Source of the DNA: an uncultured Methanobrevibacter sp.
GTDB lineage: Archaea > Methanobacteriota > Methanobacteria > Methanobacteriales > Methanobacteriaceae
Assembly (NCBI GenBank): GCA_902782595.1
Contig: CACZNW010000151.1
Span: forward strand, 1-16,018
DNA length: 16,018 nt
Direction: 5' to 3'
Under the pieces are notes generated by a model, which made no database searches, was not told the DNA's origin, and saw only the letters and a list, made by a program, of their open reading frames with translations. This document shows positions 7,157 through 14,407 of the stretch, piece after piece; the stretch's first letter is position 1, and each line of letters starts with the position of its first letter. The position numbers and the translations under genes are program-made.

Positions 7157-7465
7157 TTATTTCAACATTTTTTCAACACTTTTGACTTTGCTGTCCAGTG
7201 TCCTGTTTTTCAAATCTCTTCGGTCATCTATTTTTATCACAGTATAGACTCTTCCGGCTCCAAGTTCAAAAACAGCTTCTTGAGCATCACTTATCACACT
7301 GTAGAGTTCATCCAAACTATTCGCTTCTATCTGTGTTCCCATTCCGGTCAGCCGGTAACTTAAACCGGAATCCTCAACCGACTGAACCGCAGCAGTCACA
7401 TAATCCTTGCATTCGCTTGTCTGTGTTCCGACTGGTAATATTGCAAAATCACAGGTAATCATCAT
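7157..7465 (-). CDS. MTH1187-family (UPF0045) thiamine-binding protein
   Basis: This is a small soluble 102-residue protein with the alternating strand-helix pattern of the ferredoxin-like UPF0045/MTH1187 family. Recognisable parts are ITCDFAILPVGTQT (3-16), SGLSYRLTGMGTQIEAN, and the C-terminal GAGRVYTVIKIDDRRD. The family is annotated as binding thiamine-like ligands; its physiological role in archaea is unclear. Two consecutive ATGs begin it, with GGTGA 3 or 6 bases upstream, so the exact start is ambiguous by one codon. It ends 8 bases from the convergent aminotransferase gene and is divergent from the tRNA thiolase gene across 49 bases. Confidence 0.88.
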   Translation of the reverse strand: MMITCDFAILPVGTQTSECKDYVTAAVQSVEDSGLSYRLTGMGTQIEANSLDELYSVISDAQEAVFELGAGRVYTVIKIDDRRDLKNRTLDSKVKSVEKMLK

Positions 7466-7480
7466 TTTTCACCAATAACC

Positions 7481-7504
7481 TATTTATATTATCTTCGTAT
7501 AAAA
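7481..7504. promoter_or_regulatory. back-to-back TATA boxes for the thiamine-binding protein gene and ncsA/ttuA
   Basis: In the 49-base divergent gap, TATTTATATTA (7481-7491) lies about 28 bases before the ncsA/ttuA ATG at 7515. That gene has no ribosome site, so its mRNA is probably leaderless. GTATAAAA (7497-7504), read as TTTTATAC on the minus strand, lies about 35 bases before the other start, which has a GGTGA site and would carry a leader of under 10 bases. Both are inferred from spacing. Confidence 0.4.
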
Positions 7505-7514
7505 ATAATTCGTA

Positions 7515-8375
7515 ATGGTGAAATTAAAAAGGGAAGAATTCAACGAACATATCTTTACAAGAATCAATAATCTAATTGCAGATTATAATCTGATTGGGGA
7601 AGGAGAACTGATAGCCGTAGCACTTTCCGGAGGAAAGGACAGTGTATTGACTCTACACGCTCTTAAAAACTATCAGCAGTATCTTGACTTTGATTTAATA
7701 GCAATAAGTGTTGATGAAGGAATCGAAGGATACAGGCAGCATGGAATTGATGCTGCTATTGCCAATGCAAGTGCATTAAATGTAAAGCTCATCCAGAAAT
7801 CATTTAAAAACGAAGAGGGATTTGCACTTGATGATATTTATTCTGATTTTAAAAGTGCATGCATTCCCTGTGGAGTTTTTAGAAGAAACATACTGAACAA
7901 AACCGCTTATGAGTTGGGTGCGGTGAAAATCGCCACAGGACACAATTTGGATGATGAAATACAGTCATTTCTCATGAGTTTTGCCCGTGGAGACACAATC
8001 AAATTCTCAAAATTCGGACCGAAACTTGATGTAATCCACCCGAAACTTGTTCCAAGAATCAAACCTTTGTGGAACACTCCTGAAAAGGAAGTAGGAATGT
8101 GGGCGGTAATGAATAACATTGATATTCATCTGGACGAGTGTCCTTACTCTCATCTCTCACTGAGGGCGAAAATCAAGGAATTTTTAAATCGCAGTGAAGA
8201 CAGATATCCCGGTATAAAAAACAATGTAATGGAGTCATTTATGAAAACATTGACCTTTGAAAACGATATAAACACAATTCTTAACGAATGCGAAATATGT
8301 AACGAGCCCACATCATCGAATATCTGCAAAGCCTGTGAATTAAAGGAATCCATAAAAGATTCTAAAAATAGGTAG
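7515..8375 (+). CDS. tRNA 2-thiouridine synthetase of the TtuA/NcsA (Ncs6) family, PP-loop ATPase
   Basis: This enzyme activates a tRNA uridine by adenylation and replaces its 2-oxygen with sulfur. Depending on subgroup the target is U34 (NcsA/Ncs6) or U54 (TtuA). The PP-loop is SGGKDS (38-43). Candidate Fe-S ligands are C116-x2-C119 (ACIPCG) and C209 (DECPYS). TGHNLDDEIQSFLM (141-154) is a family hallmark. A C-terminal zinc ribbon is C259-x2-C262 and C271-x2-C274. The N-terminal zinc ribbon seen in many relatives is absent: the protein starts MVKLKREEFNEHIF, and an in-frame TAA at 7506 rules out an upstream extension. In a mesophilic methanogen U34 is the likelier target (inference). It ends 10 bases from the convergent CaCA gene. 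Confidence 0.87.
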   Translation: MVKLKREEFNEHIFTRINNLIADYNLIGEGELIAVALSGGKDSVLTLHALKNYQQYLDFDLIAISVDEGIEGYRQHGIDAAIANASALNVKLIQKSFKNEEGFALDDIYSDFKSACIPCGVFRRNILNKTAYELGAVKIATGHNLDDEIQSFLMSFARGDTIKFSKFGPKLDVIHPKLVPRIKPLWNTPEKEVGMWAVMNNIDIHLDECPYSHLSLRAKIKEFLNRSEDRYPGIKNNVMESFMKTLTFENDINTILNECEICNEPTSSNICKACELKESIKDSKNR

Positions 8376-8385
8376 TTCAATTGAT

Positions 8386-9330
8386 TCAGTTTCTCCAAAT
8401 TGCAAAAATCATATATACTGCAAATAATCCTATTAAAAAGATTCCTTCTCTTTTATCATATTTTTCTTGGGTTTTACCAAATATAAAGCAGAATACTGTT
8501 GCTACAATCATGAATGCAACATCTACAAGTATTCCGGAGTTTATTGTTATTTTACTTATTGCACTGCTTGCACCCAATACGAATAATATGTTGAAGATGT
8601 TTGACCCGATAACGTTACCTATAACCAAATCGTTTTCACCTTTTTTTAAAGCGGTAATTGATGTTACAAGTTCAGGTAAAGAGGTGCCTATTGCAACAAT
8701 GGTCAAACCTACCAGTGTTTCACTCATTCCGAGTGCCATTGCTATATCTGAAGCACTGTTTACAACCAGATCCCCTCCAATAACAATTCCGATAAGTCCG
8801 CCGACAATAAATATTATGCTCACCGGAAGGGAGAATTTAGGTTTGTCAACATAACTCATGGCACCGGTTTTTCTTGAGTTCCGGATGATGTAGATCACAT
8901 ATCCGACCAGCAGAACAAGCAGTATGATTCCTTCAAAGGGTATGATGTCTCCTCCCATGAATATGAAAACTGCAAGTAAAAAGGTTATTGCAACAAGGAA
9001 TGGCAAGTCCCTATTCAGGACGTCCTCTTCCATTAACAAATCGCCGAACAGTGTAGCAACACCGATAATAATCAGCATATTAAATAAATTACTTCCAATT
9101 ACATTACTGACTGCCATTGCATTGCTGCCTGTCAGGGATGAAGTAATGGAAACTGCGGCTTCAGGAGCACTTGTTCCCAATGCGACAATGGTCAAACCGA
9201 CAATAATTGTGGGAACTTTTAGAATTGAGGCAATGTTGCTTGCTCCATCAACAAAAAAATCAGCCCCCTTGATTAACAATGCAAATCCGCCAATTAATAA
9301 AATCACTTGAATCAGTATTGAAAAATCCAT
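8386..9330 (-). CDS. CaCA-family calcium/sodium (cation/H+ or Na+) antiporter, YrbG-like
   Basis: This integral membrane exchanger of the Ca2+:cation antiporter family has 314 residues and about ten hydrophobic segments. The two inverted alpha-repeats that form the ion pathway are clear. Repeat 1 carries GTSAPEAAVS (52-61, acidic residue E57) followed by SNVIGSNLFN. Repeat 2 carries GTSLPELVTS (215-224, E220) followed by GNVIGSNIFN. It probably exports Ca2+ in exchange for Na+ or H+ at the cytoplasmic membrane; ion preference cannot be read from sequence. The ATG has GAGGA 6 bases upstream and lies 2 bases after the stop of the CorC-type gene, indicating one transcript. Confidence 0.93.
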   Translation of the reverse strand: MDFSILIQVILLIGGFALLIKGADFFVDGASNIASILKVPTIIVGLTIVALGTSAPEAAVSITSSLTGSNAMAVSNVIGSNLFNMLIIIGVATLFGDLLMEEDVLNRDLPFLVAITFLLAVFIFMGGDIIPFEGIILLVLLVGYVIYIIRNSRKTGAMSYVDKPKFSLPVSIIFIVGGLIGIVIGGDLVVNSASDIAMALGMSETLVGLTIVAIGTSLPELVTSITALKKGENDLVIGNVIGSNIFNILFVLGASSAISKITINSGILVDVAFMIVATVFCFIFGKTQEKYDKREGIFLIGLFAVYMIFAIWRN

Positions 9331-9332
9331 TT

Positions 9333-10646
9333 TTATTCCTCTGTTTCTTCAGGACCCAAATCGGTAACTAAAACCTTGTCGATTTGATGTCCGTCAATAT
9401 CTATGATTTCAAAGATAAATCTTCCGCATTCGTATTTGTCGTTTTCATTTGGAATTGTGCCGCTTAAACTTAAAATAAAACCTGCTAAAGTGGTGTAATT
9501 ATCTTCATCTTCATCGGGGAGCTTATCTTTAAAATCAAATAGTTCCTTAAATCTGTCAATCGGATATCTTCCGTCTATCAGCCAGGTTCCGTCCTCTCTC
9601 TGCATTGCTTGGGGTTCGTCTTCCTCGTCAATGCCAGGAATATCTCCGACTAGGCCCTCCAGTAAATCGTTTAATGTAATTAATCCTTCGACGCTGCCGA
9701 ATTCGTCAACAACAAGAACCATATGGACATATTCCTTGTTTTCCTTTAATTCTCTAAGCAGTTCCAGTGTTTCCAAATGTTCAGAAACAACCAGAGGTTC
9801 CTTAACGATTTTGTGAATGTCAAATTCTTCTTTGCCGAAAAGTGCTGATAGGATGTCTTTTGCCTGTACGACTCCTATGAAATCATCCAGTTCACCGCTT
9901 GCTATCGGGAAAATTGACCTTTTGCTTTCAATAATCTTTACCTTGTTGACTTCCTTGTCATCCTCCAGATCAATCCATATGATTTCATTTCTTGGGGTCA
10001 TTATGCTTTCGACTTTGTTATCGTCGAGTTTGAAGACTCTTTTGATAATGTCTTCCTCTTCCTGTTCGATTGTGCCGTCTTCACGTCCTTCTTTAATCAT
10101 TAATGTAATTTCCTCTTCGGTAACCGTATTGTTCTGTCTGTTTTCAACTCTCATTAACCATAAAAGAAAGCTGCTTGATTTTGCAAGAACAAAACTTACA
10201 GGTTTTGATATTTTTGAAAGAATCAGCATACTTTTTGCTACTTTAAGTGAAACCTTTTCAGGTTCATTTAAAGCTATTACTTTTGGCACAATTTCTCCGA
10301 CAACCAGTGTCAGGTAGGTTGTGACGATAACAACTATTGCAACGCTTATCGGTTCGCTGTACGGAATAAAGGAAATCATTTTGGCAAGGGGTTTGGCAAG
10401 GGTTACTCCCCCGAATGCTCCGGTCAGAACACCGATAAGTGAAATTCCAATTTGTACGGTTGATAAAAATTCATTTGGGTCTTCCAATAAATCAAAAACA
10501 ATTTGAGCATTTTTATTTCCTTCTTCCAAGTATTTTTGCATTTTAGCTTTTCTAACGGATACAACGGCAAGTTCTGCCATTGACAGGTATCCGGTAAGAA
10601 TTACCAAAACAATTATAATAATTATCTCGAGTGTCGTTCCAATCAT
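9333..10646 (-). CDS. CNNM/CorC-family membrane protein (DUF21 - CBS pair - CorC/HlyC domain)
   Basis: The protein has 437 residues. The N-terminal DUF21/CNNM transmembrane domain spans about 1-190 with four hydrophobic stretches and the motif VVGEIVPKVIALNEPEKVS. A cytoplasmic CBS-domain pair follows at about 205-340 (VESIMTPRNEIIWID; LVVDEFGSVEGLITLNDLLE), then an acidic C-terminal CorC/HlyC domain at about 350-430 (DGTWLIDGRYPIDRF; VLVTDLGP). Bacterial and archaeal relatives are Mg2+/Co2+ efflux or homeostasis proteins; the old 'hemolysin' label is not informative. The gene starts 23 bases after the DUF1922 gene and is followed 2 bases later by the CaCA exchanger, so the products probably act together in divalent-cation balance (inference). 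Confidence 0.92.
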   Translation of the reverse strand: MIGTTLEIIIIIVLVILTGYLSMAELAVVSVRKAKMQKYLEEGNKNAQIVFDLLEDPNEFLSTVQIGISLIGVLTGAFGGVTLAKPLAKMISFIPYSEPISVAIVVIVTTYLTLVVGEIVPKVIALNEPEKVSLKVAKSMLILSKISKPVSFVLAKSSSFLLWLMRVENRQNNTVTEEEITLMIKEGREDGTIEQEEEDIIKRVFKLDDNKVESIMTPRNEIIWIDLEDDKEVNKVKIIESKRSIFPIASGELDDFIGVVQAKDILSALFGKEEFDIHKIVKEPLVVSEHLETLELLRELKENKEYVHMVLVVDEFGSVEGLITLNDLLEGLVGDIPGIDEEDEPQAMQREDGTWLIDGRYPIDRFKELFDFKDKLPDEDEDNYTTLAGFILSLSGTIPNENDKYECGRFIFEIIDIDGHQIDKVLVTDLGPEETEE

Positions 10647-10669
10647 TTCTAACAGACCATTAAAACCAA

Positions 10670-10882
10670 TTATAAATCACTGGCTTTCATAAAACCAGTA
10701 TTTTTATATATTTTATCCTGCATTTCCTGAACTGCAAAAGAAGCTTCTTCTCTGGTAGCTACTTTTTGAAAAATGCGTCTTGATTTGACCTTTAATGTTT
10801 TCCCGCAAACGCATTTACGTGTAGCCACTCCTTCCTTTGCATACAATGCTCTTCCACAGTCACAACGAAATATAATGTACAT
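10670..10882 (-). CDS. DUF1922 zinc-ribbon protein (MTH1184-like)
   Basis: This 70-residue protein is a close match by eye to Methanothermobacter MTH1184, the DUF1922 member of known structure. It starts MYIIFRCDCGRALYAKEG, continues TRKCVCGKTLKV, and has RRIF after the ribbon. C7-x-C9 and C24-x-C26 form a knuckle-type zinc site, and a helical tail (EEASFAVQEMQDKIY) follows. The biochemical role is unknown. It starts 78 bases after the TraB-like gene ends and is followed by the CorC-type gene after 23 bases. TTATATAA on the minus strand near 10901-10907 could be its own promoter, but the spacing is somewhat short. Confidence 0.9.
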   Translation of the reverse strand: MYIIFRCDCGRALYAKEGVATRKCVCGKTLKVKSRRIFQKVATREEASFAVQEMQDKIYKNTGFMKASDL

Positions 10883-10960
10883 GATTTTTTTTCCAATTTT
10901 TATATAATAAATAGTGGATAATAATATTATACAATATATTATTTAAAATTAATTATTTTT

Positions 10961-12130
10961 CTACATTCCGAAAATTTTCATGAAGAGGGGTATGAAAACC
11001 TTTGAAGGCAGAATTACCAGAGTCGCTATGCTCACTCCAAGGTTGGTTCCGATAACCACAAGGAGTATTCTGAAGATATTGTTGTGCCACAAATCCTTAA
11101 AACTGTTTATATGAGCTAAATTCTTTATATCACTTTGACGGACCTTTCTGAATTTGGCTTCACACAAACCTGAAAACCATCCGGCTGCAAGCAGGGGGTG
11201 GATAATGGTTAAAGGTGCCACAAGTCCTCCAACAAGGGCGGATATCAGTTTTGAACCTGAAAGGATTGATCCTGCAAATCCCATAATCATACTGATGATG
11301 ATAAAGTCATAGATGTTCCATGCAATGTTTATCCCGCTAAAATATGCCAGAAAAAATATCACCACAAATAAAATAGGAATCATTGCCAGAAATATCTTAA
11401 GCCATGGAATGCCTTTCTTTTCTTTGATGACTTCGAGTTGCCTTAAGTCGGGTAATTTTTCGGGATTGTCAAGGTATTCTTCAATTCCAGGTTTATGTCC
11501 TGCTCCGACAACCGCAATGACATGATTGTGAGGTATTCTCATTATGCTTCCGGCAAGATATGCATCCCTTTCATGAACAAGAACTTCATAAACGCTTGGG
11601 GCTTCATCCTTGAAAACTTCCATCAGTTCGTCCATGTTTTCGGGGTTTTTTAATTCTTCAACGTCAACATCTTTTTCATCTCCAAATCCGAAAACGGAAG
11701 CTATCAGTGCAAACATGAATTTTGCCTTTTCAAAAAATCCCATTCTATTCAGTGCCCTTTGAAGGGTGACGCTGATGTCTCTGTCAATCAGGATAATCGG
11801 AATTCCCAAATCTTCGCTTGCTTCTATGGCGGCAATCATCTCCGAACCGGGCGCAACATCTAGGTTCGCTCCGATTTTAGACTGGAAGTAGCTTAGGATG
11901 GCACTTGTGAAGAACAGTGCAACTTTATTTTCTTTGATGATTTTGGTTACTGATATTGTTTCATCTTCCTTAATACCCATCATTTCTTGTTTTATCTTTG
12001 TGTATCTTCCTCTGTCAAGTTCGATTGCCACTGCATCAGGGTGTTGCTCATAAATGGCATCCTTAACTTCATTAACACTTTCTTCGGATACATGAGCAGT
12101 ACCTATTATTGTTAAACATTCTCTTTTCAA
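10961..12130 (-). CDS. TraB/PrgY-family membrane protein
   Basis: The protein has 389 residues. The N-terminal TraB domain has the conserved GTAHVSEES (10-18), AIELDRGRY (35-43), LIDRDISVTLQRA (114-126), HERDA (187-191) and VVGAGHKPG (207-215). The GTAH/GH histidines and E/R residues resemble those of EreA/ChaN/TIKI-type metalloprotease-like folds. The C-terminal part has about four membrane segments (about 244-266, 272-292, 296-318, 355-377). Relatives include PrgY/TraB of enterococcal pheromone shutdown, but the archaeal role is unknown. The start is TTG at 12130, since no ATG precedes the conserved block and an upstream in-frame TAA closes the frame; GAAGTG lies about 6 bases before it. 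It follows comB after 49 bases. Confidence 0.9.
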   Translation of the reverse strand: MKRECLTIIGTAHVSEESVNEVKDAIYEQHPDAVAIELDRGRYTKIKQEMMGIKEDETISVTKIIKENKVALFFTSAILSYFQSKIGANLDVAPGSEMIAAIEASEDLGIPIILIDRDISVTLQRALNRMGFFEKAKFMFALIASVFGFGDEKDVDVEELKNPENMDELMEVFKDEAPSVYEVLVHERDAYLAGSIMRIPHNHVIAVVGAGHKPGIEEYLDNPEKLPDLRQLEVIKEKKGIPWLKIFLAMIPILFVVIFFLAYFSGINIAWNIYDFIIISMIMGFAGSILSGSKLISALVGGLVAPLTIIHPLLAAGWFSGLCEAKFRKVRQSDIKNLAHINSFKDLWHNNIFRILLVVIGTNLGVSIATLVILPSKVFIPLFMKIFGM

Positions 12131-12179
12131 AAAAACACTTCTTTAAAATTGTATTAATATCTATAATATTATGGAGTAT

Positions 12180-12866
12180 CTAGATATATAAAGTTAATTC
12201 ATTATCATGATATATTGCAACATTGTCGGTAATGTTTTTTAAAGAACTTAACTCCACATCCTCCTTAAATCCAAGTTCAGCTAATCTTTCCCCGGTTTTT
12301 GAACTTAAAAATGTTTTTTTAACGGATTTATAGTCTCTGCTTGCAAGAATTGCTGATTTGGCATATTCACTTAACTGGCATGTTTTTAAATTTCGACTAA
12401 TCCAGTAGAGTATTTCACCGGATGCGAGAAAGTCCTCGATTGCAAACTCTCCTCTCACGCCCGCCATGACCACGTCAATATGATTGTTGGCCAGCTGAAT
12501 GCTTTTAAGTCCGGCTGCTCTTGCATTGACCATTGAACCTACTAGTACCTGTGAGTTCATGTTTTCAAGTATTCTTGTTCCATTGCTTGTTGTTAAAATC
12601 AGTGTATCGTCGGAGGCTTCCAGATTCATAATTTGTGAAGGACTGTTTCCGATGTCAAATCCTTCGAGCTGTTTTCCCATACGTTCGCCGGCAACGGTTC
12701 CTCCTATTTTTTCTTTCAGTTTCAGGGCTTCTTCAGGTGTAAAACATGGAATTATTCTTTTAAACTTATCCAAACCTAATGTAATTGTTGTACTTGCCCT
12801 TAAGGCATCAACTATAACGGAAACGTCACTGGATGAACTTTCCTCAAAACTCAATGTTACTTTCAT
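12180..12866 (-). CDS. comB: 2-phosphosulfolactate phosphatase (ComB)
   Basis: ComB hydrolyses (2R)-2-phospho-3-sulfolactate to sulfolactate, a step of coenzyme M synthesis. Family motifs are VDALRASTTI (19-28), GERMGKQLEGFDIGNSPS (60-77) and LTTSNGTRIL (91-100). At 228 residues it is full length. The ATG at 12866 has no ribosome site. TTATAAAA on the minus strand (12888-12895) lies about 25 bases upstream, which predicts a leaderless transcript. It is divergent from the gene preceding mmp7 with only 38 bases between them. The traB-like gene follows in the same direction. Confidence 0.95.
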   Translation of the reverse strand: MKVTLSFEESSSSDVSVIVDALRASTTITLGLDKFKRIIPCFTPEEALKLKEKIGGTVAGERMGKQLEGFDIGNSPSQIMNLEASDDTLILTTSNGTRILENMNSQVLVGSMVNARAAGLKSIQLANNHIDVVMAGVRGEFAIEDFLASGEILYWISRNLKTCQLSEYAKSAILASRDYKSVKKTFLSSKTGERLAELGFKEDVELSSLKNITDNVAIYHDNELTLYI

Positions 12867-12872
12867 ATATTA

Positions 12873-12895
12873 TTATATATGGATTGTTTTTATAA
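12873..12895. promoter_or_regulatory. bidirectional leaderless promoter of comB and the 172-aa gene
   Basis: The whole intergenic gap is 12867-12904. TTATATAT (12873-12880) is centred about 28 bases before the plus-strand ATG at 12905. TTTTATAA (12888-12895), read as TTATAAAA, is centred about 25 bases before the comB ATG. At the usual TATA-to-start distance both transcripts would begin at or within a base or two of their start codons, and neither gene has an SD sequence. The two TATA boxes are only 7 bases apart. Confidence 0.5.
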
Positions 12896-12904
12896 TTATT
12901 ATTT

Positions 12905-13423
12905 ATGAAAATCGTCACAACACCAATGTGTGAAGAAATTGTAAAACTTGCAGGTGTTAAAGAATATGCAGTTAATAAATTTCCCCAAAAGCAGGACGGG
13001 GATTTGGCAATCATTCTTTCTGAAAGCAAAGTGGATATGAATGCAGTTGCAATTAAAATCAATACCTCCACACAGATTTTTCAAAGTATAAGGAAGGTTT
13101 CAAAAATAGCGGGCGGCGGACTGGCGGATGAGGAAATAATGGAGTATTTCAGTGATTATCCGCTCTGCACAAAATACCTGAATTCAAGTTACGGTCATGA
13201 CATCAATGTTAAGGTCTACTCCGAATTTTTAAAGGATATTGTATCGGATGTAGGGTTTGGTATTGTTCTGGATGAATTTGATTATGTAATTTATCCGGAT
13301 TATCTTAAAAGTAGGGTCAGGGAAACTGAAAATCTTGTTGAAATTCCCTCCCACAATGCCGTTTCCAAAAATCCTTTTGACAAGGCGGAATTGAGATATT
13401 CAATTTTAGAAAATTTAATATAG
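12905..13423 (+). CDS. conserved-looking protein of unknown function upstream of mmp7
   Basis: I do not recognise this 172-residue protein. It is predicted soluble, with no signal peptide, membrane segment or paired-cysteine motif (only two cysteines). It begins MKIVTTPMCEEIVKLAGVKE, has GDLAIILSESKVDMNAVAIK (32-51), a glycine turn IAGGGLADEEI, IVLDEFDYVIYPDYLKSR and a charged tail. The codon use and amino-acid mix look like those of its neighbours, so it is a real gene. mmp7 follows after 48 bases in the same direction, and comB is divergent across 38 bases. That context suggests a role tied to CoM or to maturation of methyl-coenzyme M reductase, but this is inference. The ATG has no ribosome site and is probably leaderless. 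Confidence 0.85.
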   Translation: MKIVTTPMCEEIVKLAGVKEYAVNKFPQKQDGDLAIILSESKVDMNAVAIKINTSTQIFQSIRKVSKIAGGGLADEEIMEYFSDYPLCTKYLNSSYGHDINVKVYSEFLKDIVSDVGFGIVLDEFDYVIYPDYLKSRVRETENLVEIPSHNAVSKNPFDKAELRYSILENLI

Positions 13424-13471
13424 ATTAATAAAAATAGTTATTAATATAGCATTTTTCGGAAGTGTTAGGAA

Positions 13472-14395
13472 ATGTATGAAACATTAATATTTACCGGTGG
13501 AGTTCACAAAAGTGAAGAGATAAGAGAACTGATTGAGGATTTGGGAGGATTTATTCTTCAGGACAGCGTTCAGCAGATGGAACTCGTATTGAACATGGCA
13601 GTTCCACTTGAAGACGTTGGTAAAATCGAAGAAAAATCAAAAGAGTTGTTGGCAAAACTGTCTGTCGCTCCAATGGCAGGTTCAGAAATTGCCATTGTAT
13701 CTCCGACACTTGCAAGACACCACCTGCCTCATGCAGCATGTGACATTTCGGAATATTTGCGTGAATTCGGTGCAAAGGACAACATGATAGGTCTTGCCAG
13801 AGGAGATGGTAAAGGAACTTCAGGAATCACCGAAGAGGAAAAGGACCTGATTGAAGAGCATGATATTGTTATTTTTGCACTGGGCAGTTTTGAAAGCTGC
13901 ATTAAGGAAAAAGCCTTTTTGTATGATGACATTGACATTCCGGTAATTGTAACTGGCGCTCCCGAAATTGATGTCAGTGAACTTCCGGGAGCCGATGCAT
14001 ATGTGGGAGGTCTCGGCAGAATCCCGAGAAGACTTAGAAGGGGTCCCGACATTCGTGCACTTGATAAACTGGTTGAAACCGTCGAACAGATATTGAATGA
14101 TAAAAAACGTGAAATGGCTCTCGACGCACCTCTTGTCCCGGCTATCGTTGTGAAAAATGCAATTGAAAATCAGATTCGCGAAATAAGTGATGTAATCTCA
14201 CCGACACCGGTAACATCACAGCTGGACGGTGTGCGTGTAAAGTTAAATTATGATACCTACGGCGAAGACATAGGTAATGTGGTCATCGACGGCAAAAAAC
14301 TGTCAGAAATAGCTGAAATTAAAAAATCAAAAATGTATGATTATATTCTTGTAAAAATCAATAGTGAGAGTTCTCTTGTTGAGGATTCAAACTAA
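13472..14395 (+). CDS. mmp7: methanogenesis marker protein 7 (Mmp7)
   Basis: Mmp7 is found essentially only in methanogens and relatives with methyl-coenzyme M reductase. The family is reported in the component A3a complex that reductively activates MCR, together with McrC and other Mmp proteins. Recognisable parts are YETLIFTGGVHKSEEI (2-17), ARHHLPHAACDISEYLR (81-97), ARGDGKGTSGIT (109-120), TGAPEIDVSELPGADAYVGG (161-180) and GRIPRRLRRGPDIRALD (182-198). At 307 residues it is full length. The ATG has GGAAGTG (13458-13464) 7 bases upstream. It probably shares a transcript with the preceding 172-aa gene and ends 10 bases from the convergent mmp10. Confidence 0.92.
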   Translation: MYETLIFTGGVHKSEEIRELIEDLGGFILQDSVQQMELVLNMAVPLEDVGKIEEKSKELLAKLSVAPMAGSEIAIVSPTLARHHLPHAACDISEYLREFGAKDNMIGLARGDGKGTSGITEEEKDLIEEHDIVIFALGSFESCIKEKAFLYDDIDIPVIVTGAPEIDVSELPGADAYVGGLGRIPRRLRRGPDIRALDKLVETVEQILNDKKREMALDAPLVPAIVVKNAIENQIREISDVISPTPVTSQLDGVRVKLNYDTYGEDIGNVVIDGKKLSEIAEIKKSKMYDYILVKINSESSLVEDSN

Positions 14396-14400
14396 ACCAC

Positions 14401-14407
14401 TTTTTTT
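14401..14407 (+). terminator. T7 tract ending mmp7 transcription
   Basis: Seven consecutive T begin 6 bases after the mmp7 stop, the usual form of an archaeal intrinsic terminator. The tract overlaps the stop codon of the convergent mmp10, so the mmp7 3' end may be antisense to the end of mmp10. Confidence 0.45.

Noticed and set aside
8381..9310. Long plus-strand frames opposite the CaCA exchanger
   Set aside because: They mirror hydrophobic codons of the real minus-strand exchanger, which has both alpha-repeats. They show no independent domain or ribosome site.
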